Shown: positions 27,334 through 36,922, numbered from the stretch's first letter. The stretch: DNA of 40,656 nt from Candidatus Cloacimonadota bacterium (GCA_029565595.1 JAKQNV010000189.1:1-40656); one strand, 5' to 3'. Translations and numbers: made by a program. The notes: generated by a model not told the origin, from the sequence alone.

Positions 27334-28788
27334 CTATAATCCAGCCACAGCGGTCACTTTAAAGAACTTTTTGGCCGCGGTTTCAGCGAAGCCAGGCAAG
27401 CCCAGAGCGGACTGCGTGGCCGAACCGACAAAGTTCTCCAGGATGCAGTCAAATTCCGGTTGGTCGCCCGCGTAAACCCGGTAAAACGAGACTGTGATGG
27501 GATTGCCCAGGATGTCGGTGGTAACGTTGTCCCAGTCGAGGTTAATGTCATTGCCGGAGGCCGTGACGGTCAGGTTTTGCGGGATTGAGGGAGCCAGATT
27601 GGCTATAAAAGGCATGAAATCGACGGTCGGCAGGGCCGGATCGTCGGTGTGGTCCTGGATCCCGTTGGGGATGAGCAGGGCATTGTTCGTGCCCCAATAG
27701 TTGTTTTCGGCTTTGATCACGAGCGCGGAATTGGTGTAGGAATAGCAGTAAACGCTGTGCAGGATGCTGCTTCCGTCGATATTGCCGTAGATCAGGTTTT
27801 CGCCGCCGGCCCAGGGATGGGCGCTGGACATGTCTCCCAGGCAGGGTTGGGCGTTCGTGCCGAGGTAAAAGCCGGTGTAATTGCCATGGATGTCATTGCG
27901 TTCGAAATAGGGTAAACTGGTGGCTCCGGCGACCATCACCCCGGCGCCGGAATTGGCGTCTCCCAATATGAAATTGTTGCGGATGATGTTGTCCGCGACG
28001 TAGCCGGACGCGTTGAGCAGATAGATCCCGGTGAGGTTGTTTTCGATCAGGTTGTTCAGGATCTGCGGATTGATCGCGCTGGCTCCCACGACGTCCCAAG
28101 CTGTGATGCCCTGCTTGAAGTTGTGGTGGATATGGTTGTTGGAGATCAGCGGGCTGTTCGAACCGCCGGCGGATTGGTTGGAAAGTTGGATCGCGCCGTA
28201 ATACGCAGAACTGGTGCCATTGTAGCGGACTTCGTTTTCGGTGATGACGGCATTGGTGTTTTGCGAGACCAGGATACCGTTCTGGATGCTGTATTCCACG
28301 ATATTGTGGTTCACGGTGACGGCGGGGGGATTGGCGGAACCGATGCCGTAGATCTGCATCCCTTTTTGATTCTTGTAAAAACGGTTGTATTGGATGTTGG
28401 CGGGGGAGAGGATCGAATTTACGCCGTAGGTTCCGTTCTCTATGTAGCAATGCTTGATATTGCTGATCTGGGATGTGTTTTCGAGGCGGATGCCTTTCCA
28501 CAGGGCAGTGGGGCTGACCTGTCCGTTCAAAAAGCGGATGCTGTCGGCTGGGGTGCCGATCGCGGTGAGGGTTCCCTGGGCTATAAGCTGGTAATTTCCG
28601 GTGGCGAAAATCTGGACGCCGGGTTCAATGCTAAGGTCGCTGCCGGCGGGCACGGTCACGTCGCCGATAATGTAGTAGGGGCTGAGCGCCAGGGTCCAGG
28701 TCCCGGATTGAGAGCCGCTGACGTTGGTGGCGTTGAGCGCGAGGCAGACAAGTAAGGCCGCCAACAGGAAGATCATGTTCTTTTTCAT
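27334..28788 (-). CDS. Secreted right-handed parallel beta-helix protein with C-terminal FN3-like domain
   Basis: Signal peptide MKKNMIFLLAALLVCLALNA; repeated 'I.NN.I..N...GI...' units (ISNNHIHHNFKQGIT, ILNNLIENNLTGIYL, ADNIIRNNFI); FN3-like 'PQNLTVTASGNDINLDWDNV'. Confidence 0.88.
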   Translation of the reverse strand: MKKNMIFLLAALLVCLALNATNVSGSQSGTWTLALSPYYIIGDVTVPAGSDLSIEPGVQIFATGNYQLIAQGTLTAIGTPADSIRFLNGQVSPTALWKGIRLENTSQISNIKHCYIENGTYGVNSILSPANIQYNRFYKNQKGMQIYGIGSANPPAVTVNHNIVEYSIQNGILVSQNTNAVITENEVRYNGTSSAYYGAIQLSNQSAGGSNSPLISNNHIHHNFKQGITAWDVVGASAINPQILNNLIENNLTGIYLLNASGYVADNIIRNNFILGDANSGAGVMVAGATSLPYFERNDIHGNYTGFYLGTNAQPCLGDMSSAHPWAGGENLIYGNIDGSSILHSVYCYSYTNSALVIKAENNYWGTNNALLIPNGIQDHTDDPALPTVDFMPFIANLAPSIPQNLTVTASGNDINLDWDNVTTDILGNPITVSFYRVYAGDQPEFDCILENFVGSATQSALGLPGFAETAAKKFFKVTAVAGL

Positions 28789-28864
28789 TTTATCACCTCT
28801 ATATGTTGATTTCGTCGGAAGGAGTTGCCCGCCTGGATCGGAAGGACAGCTGATTCATTTTCCA

Positions 28865-28893
28865 AAATTACCGGTAAGTTTGTTTTCTGTCAA
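28865..28893 (-). promoter_or_regulatory. Putative promoter of beta-helix gene
   Basis: Minus strand: TTGACA - 17 nt - TAATTT(TG). Also fits the Bacteroidetes-type TTG...TAnnTTTG pattern. Confidence 0.6.
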
Positions 28894-28925
28894 GTTAATA
28901 ATTTTTTTATCTTATGGCCCTGCCT

Positions 28926-28996
28926 ATCAATACGGGATCAATACGGGATCATTACGGGTGAAATCCGTATTGATCCCGTATTGATCCCGTATTGAT
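28926..28996. repeat. Six-unit 11-bp repeat arranged as a 32-bp inverted repeat
   Basis: Left arm ATCAATACGGG-ATCAATACGGG-ATCATTACGG (28926-28957), loop GTGAAAT (28958-28964), right arm CCGTATTGAT-CCCGTATTGAT-CCCGTATTGAT (28965-28996). 31 of 32 positions pair. Confidence 0.95.
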
Positions 28997-29064
28997 CGCA
29001 AGAGGGGTGTAAGGAAGTTCATGTGAGGCATTAACATCGCTGTCTCTCGGTGAAAATGACAGCT

Positions 29065-30732
29065 TCATTTCAGGACGACGAGTTTGCGCGTCTGGAGCTG
29101 CGAAGGTGTGTGCAGCCGGCAGAGGTAAAGGCCGGCCGGCAAGCTGCCGGTGTCCAGGCTTATCTCCTGCGTTCCGGGGCTCAGCTGCCGTTTACAGACG
29201 GTCTGGCCGCGCAGGTTGAAAATGGTCAGTTCGCCGCTTTCCCCTGCTTTGATCCAGGCCCTGAGAGTGGCCGGACTGCCCGCCCGCACCGGATTCGGAA
29301 AAGCATTGCCCAAGCCGGAAACGCCCTCCGGGCCGGTCGCCAGGTCGTCTTCGACCGGTGTATATTCGTTGATTTCGGCTACGGCAATGTCTTCCTCCCC
29401 AAAACACATTTCAAATTCATCTCCGTCCAGGGCGTTGAAAAACGCGTTGCCCATGGTGGATCCGGCGATGCAGGGATTTCCCGCCGGATTGAGCGCGACG
29501 CCCAAACCCTGGCTGGAAGAAAATTGCCCGTAAGCGCCGTCGCCCCTCGCCCAGAGCCAGTCTCCCGAAGAATCCAGTTTGGCGGCATAAAGATCCACAC
29601 CGCCGTGGGTTTGAATGTAATTTCCCAAATTGAGAGGCTGCCAGAAAGATCCGGTGGCATAGATGTTTGAGGCACTGTCGGTGGTCAGGCCCGTGCAATT
29701 TGCCCCGACCAAAGGTATGGCCCAAAGCCAGTTGCCGTTTGGACCGGCCTTGGCGAGGAAGGCGTTTTCCTGCCCGGAGCAAACCAGGGTGTGGGTTCCA
29801 AAAGTTGCCGTGCCCCGGAAACGTCCGGCCAAAATCAGGTTTCCCTCGGCGTCCCTAACCATCGAATCGCAGTTGTCGGAACTCGTTCCGCCAGCCTGGA
29901 CAGCCCAGAGCCAGTTGCCGTCGGGATCCAGTTTGGCCAGAAAAATGTCTTCCGCCCCATACGAGGTCAGGACCGTGGAGCCGAATTGCGCGGCGCCGAA
30001 AAACGCTCCGGCAATGTAGATGTTTTCCGCATCGTCCAGGGCCAGGTCGACCGCGTAATCCGGAGTCGTACCCGCAGCTCCGGCTTGTACCGCCCATTCC
30101 CAGGTGCCGGTGCGGTCCAATTTGGTCACAAAAATGTCCCGGTTGTTGGTGCCCGAGCAATCCAAAGTCGTGGCGCCCAATTCGACCTCGCCCATGATCT
30201 GGCCTGTCAGGTAGATGTCTTCCTCGGCGTTAAGCTTGAGGTCGTAGCTGATGCAGTCTCCCGTGCCCCAGCTGCGATCCACGGCATCCCAGGTCCCGTC
30301 AAAATCGAGAATGGCGACGAACATGTCGGACGAGCCTTCGCTGGTGTAGGATACGGGACCGAACGTCGAGGCGCCGAAAAACATCCCAGTCACGTAAAGG
30401 TAGGAATCGCTCGCGACGATCGCGCTGCCGTATTCCGCCGAACTGCCGCCGGCGTTGAGTTGCCAGAGCCAGTTGCCGTTGGGATCCAGCTTGGCTATGA
30501 GGACATCCCGGCTGCCATAACTGGTGAGGGTCGCATCGCCGAATTGCGCGGAATCTTCGAACATCCCGGCGATGTAGAGATTGCCCCACTGGTCGCAGCT
30601 AATGTCCGCGGCGTTGTCCCAGGCCGCTCCGCCCGCGGTGCTGGCCCAAAGCCATTCCGGTGCCTGCGCCGGCAAAACTGACATGGCCCCGATGAGCAAG
30701 ACAAAAACAAAAAATCCATGAAAGCGGTCCAT
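29065..30732 (-). CDS. SBBP (beta-propeller) repeat secreted protein with T9SS-like C-terminal sorting domain
   Basis: Repeats '..NIYIAGAFFGAAQFGSTVLTSYGAEDIFLAKLDPDGNWLWAVQAGG'; C-terminus 'GNAFPNPVRAGSPATLRAWIKAGESGELTIFNLRGQTVCKRQLSPG...LPAGLYLCRLHTPSQLQTRKLVVLK'. Confidence 0.9.
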   Translation of the reverse strand: MDRFHGFFVFVLLIGAMSVLPAQAPEWLWASTAGGAAWDNAADISCDQWGNLYIAGMFEDSAQFGDATLTSYGSRDVLIAKLDPNGNWLWQLNAGGSSAEYGSAIVASDSYLYVTGMFFGASTFGPVSYTSEGSSDMFVAILDFDGTWDAVDRSWGTGDCISYDLKLNAEEDIYLTGQIMGEVELGATTLDCSGTNNRDIFVTKLDRTGTWEWAVQAGAAGTTPDYAVDLALDDAENIYIAGAFFGAAQFGSTVLTSYGAEDIFLAKLDPDGNWLWAVQAGGTSSDNCDSMVRDAEGNLILAGRFRGTATFGTHTLVCSGQENAFLAKAGPNGNWLWAIPLVGANCTGLTTDSASNIYATGSFWQPLNLGNYIQTHGGVDLYAAKLDSSGDWLWARGDGAYGQFSSSQGLGVALNPAGNPCIAGSTMGNAFFNALDGDEFEMCFGEEDIAVAEINEYTPVEDDLATGPEGVSGLGNAFPNPVRAGSPATLRAWIKAGESGELTIFNLRGQTVCKRQLSPGTQEISLDTGSLPAGLYLCRLHTPSQLQTRKLVVLK

Positions 30733-30857
30733 TATTTCCTCCCCTAGGGTTCGGATTTATAAAACGAATATTTGAAAACGCTGTTTGAATTGTCAAGCGA
30801 AACTATGCGGATCGGCCAGAAAGCGACCGGGTATGAGAGGGGCAAAGCGCCCTGGAA

Positions 30858-31913
30858 TCAGGCCAGAAGAAGGCGGAGCAGTTTTTCCTGGCGAATTTCC
30901 CAATTGAAACGGTCCGTTATGCTATCGGAGATCGCGCGGCGGTCGGGCTCAGCGGCCAAAGCCTGGTCCAGAGCGGATTCCAGGAGTTGGTCGTCGCGCT
31001 TTGCGATGACAAAGCCGTGTTCTCCGATGACGGTCGGGATGCCCGCAACGTTGGATCCGACCGGCACGCAACCCATCAGCATGGCTTCCATCAGGGCGTT
31101 GGGCATGCCCTCGGAAATGGAAGGTTGGGCATAAACGGCGCTGCGCCGCATCAAATCGAGCATTTCGGCGTGGGGGAGGCCGGGCAGCACGGTTAAGTTT
31201 TCTAACTTGTCGAGCTGGAACAGCCGGTTCAATTCGGCGCGCCAACTGTCACGGATGCCGGCGAAAACGAATTTCAGATCCGGACGGCGTTTGGCGACGG
31301 CGGCCAGCAGGTCAAAACCCTTGTTGTAAAAATCCTGCAGGCGCGGAGTGGAGCCAACGGTCAAAACCTGTCTATCCCGCTGCGAAGTCAGGTCAGATGG
31401 GGGTGCAGCCGCGATGGCGTTATGGATGACGATTCCGGGAGTGCCGAGGCCGGGGATCATTTTGTAAACGCCGTCCGTGTGGCCTTGGGGTTCGTAATAG
31501 GTGTTTAACGAAGAAAGCAGGGCCACATGGTTGGCGATGATGCAGGCGCAGTTTTTCAGCGCCAGCCGCGCGCAGCTGCCCCGGAAGCGGGAAAAATACA
31601 CGCCGTAGCTCAGCTCCGGATAGCAGACCGCGTCGTAGCCGCCGATGAAAACGTAGCAGCTCTTTTTGAGAAAACGGGAAAGCAGAGCGACCGGCGCGGC
31701 GTGGTAATCGGCGAACCAGACCAGGATGCGGCGGCAATCTCGGGATTTCCTGATGACTTTCAACGCCCGGAAAATGCCCTTCAGATAAGCGATGCGGGAT
31801 CTGTCCTGCTCCAGATTCACTGCGGTGACAGCGAATTCCTCCGCAAGAAGGTCAAAATCCATCCGCATGAAGGTGGAGCGCGTGGGCAGGACGAGGATCA
31901 GTTTTTCCCGCAC
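30858..31913 (-). CDS. Glycosyltransferase family 4
   Basis: 'VLTVGSTPRLQDFYNKGFDLLAAVAKRRPDLKFVFAG' and 'AEMLDLMRRSAVYAQPSISEGMPNALMEAMLMGCVPVGSNVAGIPTVIGEHGFVI'. Confidence 0.9.
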   Translation of the reverse strand: MREKLILVLPTRSTFMRMDFDLLAEEFAVTAVNLEQDRSRIAYLKGIFRALKVIRKSRDCRRILVWFADYHAAPVALLSRFLKKSCYVFIGGYDAVCYPELSYGVYFSRFRGSCARLALKNCACIIANHVALLSSLNTYYEPQGHTDGVYKMIPGLGTPGIVIHNAIAAAPPSDLTSQRDRQVLTVGSTPRLQDFYNKGFDLLAAVAKRRPDLKFVFAGIRDSWRAELNRLFQLDKLENLTVLPGLPHAEMLDLMRRSAVYAQPSISEGMPNALMEAMLMGCVPVGSNVAGIPTVIGEHGFVIAKRDDQLLESALDQALAAEPDRRAISDSITDRFNWEIRQEKLLRLLLA

Positions 31914-33202
31914 GCGGTCACCTCAGCGAGCAGTTCCGCGAGCCGCCGGGCCAGGCTGGCGCGGGAGAATTGGGAGACGTATTCCCGGTCAGGCTCGAGC
32001 TTTGCCAGTTCGCCTCTTTCCCACAGCTGATAAAGCTTGAGCAACTGGGCTGCAATGCCTGCCAGATCTGAACAGTCTGCCACGAAGCCAGTTCCGGCTT
32101 TGGTCACGATCTCCGCGGCCAAACCCGAGGGAGGCGCGATGGCCAGAATGGGCTTGCCGCTGCGTAAATAGTCGAAGATCTTGCCGGTAAGGACGGAATC
32201 GGTGTTTTTGCCCGACGGGATGTAGAGCAGCAAGGCGTCGGACTCCAGCAGCGCGCTCAAGCTGGCGCGGTATGGCTGGAAGGGATAAAAACGGACGACT
32301 TTTTCCAAGACAGGAGAGGTGGCGAATTTTCCCAAGACAAAAGAGCGGGTGTTTTTGCCGTGGATGTCCACCTGGAAGCGATCGGGATCGAGTTTTCCCT
32401 GTTCAATGAGGCCCAGGATAGCCTGCCAGAGCGGATCCGGTTGGCGGCGGTCGTAAAAACTGCCGCTGTAAACCAGGTGGAAAACGTCTTTGTGAGTGGT
32501 CGAACCAAGCCCGGCGAAGTCGCTTTCGTCAAAGCCGTTGGGAATGACCGCCGAGGGTTTTTCTGCCAGCCAGGGATAGCGCTTTTCGAAGTTTTTCCGC
32601 ATGAGCGGCGTGAGATAAACGATCCCGGCCGCGGCGGCCAGCACCCGGGCTTCCTGGCGCAATTCGCGGCTCTGTGTGGCAGCTGGAAAATCCAAATTGA
32701 TGCGCTCCGGATTGTTGGTCCATTCGTCCCGGAAATCGCAGATAAATGGAATCGAGTAGCGTGACCTGAGAACAAGGCCCAATTCCAGCGAGGAAGGCGG
32801 TCCTGATGAAATGACCGCGGCGCGGAAGTCCGGATGGCTTGCCAGAACGGGGCGCAAAGCCCTTTTGGCAAAGGGCAGCCACAGTTTTTCGTGGTCGGGG
32901 ATGAGCACGCGCTGGCGCAGAAACCTGACCAGGAAATGCAGCATAAGTCCGTAAAGTGCCTTGTAAAGCCAGTTAGCGTCGGGACAGAAAGCGCGGTGGA
33001 CTTTGACAGCAGCTGGAAGTTCAGCAAGCAGAGTTTTGTCCTTGGGGTGGCGGATCCAACGCGGTATGACGCTCAGGACCTGGACTTCAAAGCCCGCCCG
33101 GGCCAGGTATTTCACGTTTTTGAGGCTGCGCAACGCGGCCACGCCGCCCAGGGGCGGAAAATACCAGGCGATGTAGAGGATCTTTTTCTTGGCTTCATCC
33201 AT
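31898..33202 (-). CDS. Glycosyltransferase (GT4-like, GT-B fold)
   Basis: 'ILYIAWYFPPLGGVAALRSLKNVKYLARAGFEVQVLSV' N-terminus; 'SDALLLYIPSGKNTDSVLTGKIFDYLRSGKPILAIAPPSGLAAEIVTKAGTG'. Start reassigned to the ATG at 33202. Confidence 0.87.
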   Translation of the reverse strand: MDEAKKKILYIAWYFPPLGGVAALRSLKNVKYLARAGFEVQVLSVIPRWIRHPKDKTLLAELPAAVKVHRAFCPDANWLYKALYGLMLHFLVRFLRQRVLIPDHEKLWLPFAKRALRPVLASHPDFRAAVISSGPPSSLELGLVLRSRYSIPFICDFRDEWTNNPERINLDFPAATQSRELRQEARVLAAAAGIVYLTPLMRKNFEKRYPWLAEKPSAVIPNGFDESDFAGLGSTTHKDVFHLVYSGSFYDRRQPDPLWQAILGLIEQGKLDPDRFQVDIHGKNTRSFVLGKFATSPVLEKVVRFYPFQPYRASLSALLESDALLLYIPSGKNTDSVLTGKIFDYLRSGKPILAIAPPSGLAAEIVTKAGTGFVADCSDLAGIAAQLLKLYQLWERGELAKLEPDREYVSQFSRASLARRLAELLAEVTACGKN

Positions 33203-33207
33203 AACGA

Positions 33208-33963
33208 TTATTTCGCGGCTTTTCGGCTCTCCGACACTGCATAGAGCGCCATCAGCCAGTAGGGCCGGGATGGCCTTCCCAAGCGGCCGCAGGCGTTCAC
33301 GGTCTTGGTCAGGATGCTTTTTTTGGCGAGAAATTCCGAGCCGCCGCAATGGGGGCAGGAAAGCGCGAAATCCGGTTTGAACCACTGTCCCAGCTGGTGT
33401 TGGCGGAAACGCAGCAAGGCAGGATAGAAAGACCGTTGGCGTGGCCCGAGGACGCGGAAATCCATCCTCCGCAGGTTGGTCAAGGCATCCAGCCGCGCCA
33501 GGTCGAAGCTTTGCAGGTGTCCGTAGGCGTGAAAGACGTAGCCGCAATTTGCGCATCTGACCAGTCCGGAGGCCAGTTGCTCGCTATTGGGAACGGAAAG
33601 CAGAAGATAGGTTTTCGCGCAGCGATTGAGTTCCGCGATCGCCTGGATCAGTTCAGAATCCGTCAGATGCTCCAGGACTTCGTTGCACATCACAAGGTCG
33701 AAGGAATGGTCCGCGCAGGGGATGGAGGTCACGGAGGCCAGTATTTTCGCGGTTTGGACATGTTCCAACGCGGCCGGGGAAAAATCCAGGCCGGTTACCT
33801 GATAGCGCTGGGCAAGGGTGTTGGTGATGGCGCCGTTGCCGCAGCCGGCATCCAGGACCGTCTGCACGCCTGACGGGATCAGCTGCTCTATTGTTTCCAG
33901 CCTTTCCCGGCTCAGGCCGGCAGCGTCGTAGTTCTCCCAGGTTTTTTGGGCGAAAAGATCCAT
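33208..33963 (-). CDS. Class I SAM-dependent methyltransferase
   Basis: 'VQTVLDAGCGNGAITNTLAQRYQVTGLDFSPAALEHVQ' and 'FDLVMCNEVLEHLTD'. Confidence 0.9.
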   Translation of the reverse strand: MDLFAQKTWENYDAAGLSRERLETIEQLIPSGVQTVLDAGCGNGAITNTLAQRYQVTGLDFSPAALEHVQTAKILASVTSIPCADHSFDLVMCNEVLEHLTDSELIQAIAELNRCAKTYLLLSVPNSEQLASGLVRCANCGYVFHAYGHLQSFDLARLDALTNLRRMDFRVLGPRQRSFYPALLRFRQHQLGQWFKPDFALSCPHCGGSEFLAKKSILTKTVNACGRLGRPSRPYWLMALYAVSESRKAAK

Positions 33964-35430
33964 CTAGCTTGCCTTGCCCAAACGCGTCCGCGCCTGCCGG
34001 AAAAGCGTTTTTACATAGGCGACGTCGTAGGGCAGGATGGCATTCAACCCTCTGCCAACAAGGATGAAAGCCGCCGCGAAGACCGCCAGGGCCGCAAATT
34101 GCCAGATCCAATCCTGTCCGAAAGCGAAAAACACCGCCATAGACAGTGCTCCCGCGACAACTGTGGCGAGGGCGGTCCGCATGATCGCTTTCCAGGGGAA
34201 AAGGTCGTTCAGCCTAAGTTTGAGGTGGTTTTTTATCCAAAACATATAGATGGCCACGGAAAGCCAGGTGACGATGACCGTGGCCAGCGCCGCACCCATC
34301 ATGCCGATCGCTTTGACCAGGATCAGGTTCAAAACGAGGTTCAGTCCCAGCGTTAACAGGGAATTAACCATGATGTATCTGGTCTTTTGCATGGCCATAA
34401 AGATGATCCCGTAAGTGGCCACCTTGAGCGGCAAAACGAGCAGATAGACCTGAAAATAGGGCACCGAGGCGGCATAAGTGTTCGTGTAAAGCAAGGTGAT
34501 CAGCGGCTTGGCAAAGATGAAGGCGAGCATGCTGAAGGGAAAGATGATCAGGGCGTTCTTGCGCACGGCGGCGCGGTAGATCTGTTCCATCTGAGCTGTG
34601 TCGCCGCTGATGTGGGGAAGGAGGATGGCGTTGACCGAATTATTCAGGATGGAGATGAAAGGCAGTTCCATCGCCCCGATGGAAAAAACCGCGTATTGGG
34701 CCGGCGTGAAAAAGCCGGAAACGACCAGTTTGTCCAGTTGGATGGAAAGCATGCCGATGATCGAGGAAAGGCCCAGCGGCAAGGAATAGTTGAAAACGTC
34801 GCGGTAGTAGTTGGGATCGAAACTCGCTTTGATCCGATATCTGGAGAGCTGCCACTGCGCGAAGGCCCATTGCATAAAGGCGGAGATCATTACGCCCAGG
34901 ACAATCCGGGACAGATCTTTGGTGAGCAGCGCGGCGCCAAGGATGAAAAGCAGGTCTGTGGCGACGGTGAACAGGGTGAAAGTCGCTGTTTTCACCGGCT
35001 GCTGCAGGCCGAGAGTGACGGAGCTGTAGATCTGGGTGATGAACATGAACAGCGGATAAATGGCGTAGATGACGAGCAGCGTGTCGAGTTCCGGATTGTG
35101 GAAAACGCGAGCGATCAGGCCCCGCAGCAGGAATATCCCGGCGGCGAAAAGGAAAGCGAGCCAGGAAACGAGGTTCACAGTGCGGGTGATGAACTCGGCT
35201 TTGGTCTCCGAATGCCGGAATTTGGGCAAAAAGTAGAGCACGCTCTGCGGAATGCCCAACAGCATGAGCGTGGAAAAGGTCGTGTATATCAGAAAAAGTT
35301 GGCGGTAGGAGCCCAATTCCGCGGGGAGCAGGATGCGGGCTAAAATGACTCCGACCAGCGCCTTGCAGCCAAAGCGGATGAATTCCACAGAGGTCAGCAT
35401 GCCAGCTTGTTTGCTGCGGTCCTGTGTCAT
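33964..35430 (-). CDS. Oligosaccharide flippase (Wzx/MOP superfamily)
   Basis: Polytopic, about 12-14 TM. 'FIRFGCKALVGVILARILLPAELGSYRQLFLIYTTFSTLMLLGIPQSVLYFLPKF'. Start set at the ATG at 35430. Confidence 0.87.
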   Translation of the reverse strand: MTQDRSKQAGMLTSVEFIRFGCKALVGVILARILLPAELGSYRQLFLIYTTFSTLMLLGIPQSVLYFLPKFRHSETKAEFITRTVNLVSWLAFLFAAGIFLLRGLIARVFHNPELDTLLVIYAIYPLFMFITQIYSSVTLGLQQPVKTATFTLFTVATDLLFILGAALLTKDLSRIVLGVMISAFMQWAFAQWQLSRYRIKASFDPNYYRDVFNYSLPLGLSSIIGMLSIQLDKLVVSGFFTPAQYAVFSIGAMELPFISILNNSVNAILLPHISGDTAQMEQIYRAAVRKNALIIFPFSMLAFIFAKPLITLLYTNTYAASVPYFQVYLLVLPLKVATYGIIFMAMQKTRYIMVNSLLTLGLNLVLNLILVKAIGMMGAALATVIVTWLSVAIYMFWIKNHLKLRLNDLFPWKAIMRTALATVVAGALSMAVFFAFGQDWIWQFAALAVFAAAFILVGRGLNAILPYDVAYVKTLFRQARTRLGKAS

Positions 35431-35508
35431 AGGCTGATAGCCTTTATCTGCCAAGCGTGGATCCCCAAACGCCAAAAACTTGCGGCTGGCAGAGGAATGG
35501 CGGCAGAC

Positions 35509-36867
35509 TTAATTCTGGGCATGCTCCGGAGGGGTGGGAAGAAGTTTTTGCACTTGCAGATCGGCGCTGCCGTCCTTCATCCTGGCCTGCAGCTCGTCAT
35601 GTTCGGCAAGTTGCGCAACGGAGGACACCACTTTGCCTGCTTTCATCAACATGCTGTAGCCTTGGTTCAGGATGGCGTAAGGTGAAAAGCCTTCCAACTG
35701 CAGTTGCAGCTTTTCCAAGCGGTTGCGGCGCGCCAGGAACCCCTGGGCGACGGAGTTTTCCAATAGGGGTCTGAAAGCCTCGCAGTAATGTTTTTTTTGG
35801 GTCAGGGCAGCGCTTAGCGAATTGCGGATGCTGTTGAGGGCGATAGTTTGCTGCAACGCGGAACGGTGCAAGGCCGCTTGCAGCCGGGAGCTGGATTTGA
35901 GCAGTTCTATGGCGGACATGTCCAGCCGCAGTTGCAGATTCTGCCAGACTTTTTCCGGATGGTGCCGCGAGAGGCGCAATTGCAGCTCGCTCAGGTTCTT
36001 CTTTTCACGGTCGAGCCGGTTGCCCAGTCCGGAAAAGAGTCCCTGGCCCAGCGAGTTGATATAGCTGAACAGTTCCTTGCGGTCCGGCACCGCCAATTCC
36101 GCCGCGGCGGAGGGCGTGGGAGCGCGCAGGTCGGCCACGAAATCCGCGATGGTGAAATCTATTTCGTGCCCCACGGCAGAAATGACTGGGATCCGGGAGG
36201 CGAAAATCTCCCGTGCCAAGGCCTCGTCGTTGAAGCAAAAAAGATCTTCCTGCGAACCGCCGCCCCTGCCGATGATGATCAGATCGACATCAGCTGCGGC
36301 ATTGAAACACCGAAGTCCGGCGATCAGTTGCGCGGGGGCCTCGGCTCCCTGCACCAACGCGGGAAAAACGTCCACTGCGATGGGATAACGCCGCTCCAAA
36401 ATGTTCAGGATGTCCTGCAAGGCCGCTCCGGTGGGGGAGGTCACGATGCCGATCCGGCGCGGGTAACGGGGCAGTTTTTTCTTGTGGGCCGGATCGAAGA
36501 GCCCTTCCTCCTGCAGTTTTTTCTTCAGCAGTTCAAAGCATCGCGCGAGGTCGCCCTTGCCGGAAAGGCTCATGCTCTGGACGTTGAGGTTGTAGGTCCC
36601 GCCTTTCTCATAAACGGTCAACTTGCCAAAGCAGATGACCTCCATGCCCTCTTCCGGCTTGAAATCGAGATGGATATTGGCATTGCGGAAAAAGGTGCAG
36701 CGCAGGGTGGCGTTGTCGTCCTTGAGGTTGAAATAGATGTGGCCGGAGCTGTGGCGCGTGTAGTTGCTGATCTCGCCGCGCACGTAGAGCGGCTCGATCT
36801 GGGTTTCGATCACCTGCCTCAGGTGCTGGCTGATCTCCCAAACGCTGAATACTATCAGTTCATCCAT
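35509..36867 (-). CDS. xseA: Exodeoxyribonuclease VII large subunit
   Basis: 'YVRGEISNYTRHSSGHIYFNLKDDNATLRCTFF', 'RRIGIVTSPTGAALQDILNILERRYP', 'DLIIIGRGGGSQEDLFCFNDEALAREIFASRIPVISAVGHEIDFTIADFVADLRAPTPSAAAEL'. Confidence 0.95.
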   Translation of the reverse strand: MDELIVFSVWEISQHLRQVIETQIEPLYVRGEISNYTRHSSGHIYFNLKDDNATLRCTFFRNANIHLDFKPEEGMEVICFGKLTVYEKGGTYNLNVQSMSLSGKGDLARCFELLKKKLQEEGLFDPAHKKKLPRYPRRIGIVTSPTGAALQDILNILERRYPIAVDVFPALVQGAEAPAQLIAGLRCFNAAADVDLIIIGRGGGSQEDLFCFNDEALAREIFASRIPVISAVGHEIDFTIADFVADLRAPTPSAAAELAVPDRKELFSYINSLGQGLFSGLGNRLDREKKNLSELQLRLSRHHPEKVWQNLQLRLDMSAIELLKSSSRLQAALHRSALQQTIALNSIRNSLSAALTQKKHYCEAFRPLLENSVAQGFLARRNRLEKLQLQLEGFSPYAILNQGYSMLMKAGKVVSSVAQLAEHDELQARMKDGSADLQVQKLLPTPPEHAQN

Positions 36868-36922
36868 GTTGGCCACAAAATCCCGGCCCCGCAATTTGTC
36901 AATGCCACGCTGGCTCAGGGCC

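Noticed and set aside
28926-28996. Short repeat array considered as a CRISPR
   Set aside because: Units are 11 bp, directly abutting with no spacers, and inverted about a centre; no cas genes in the window.
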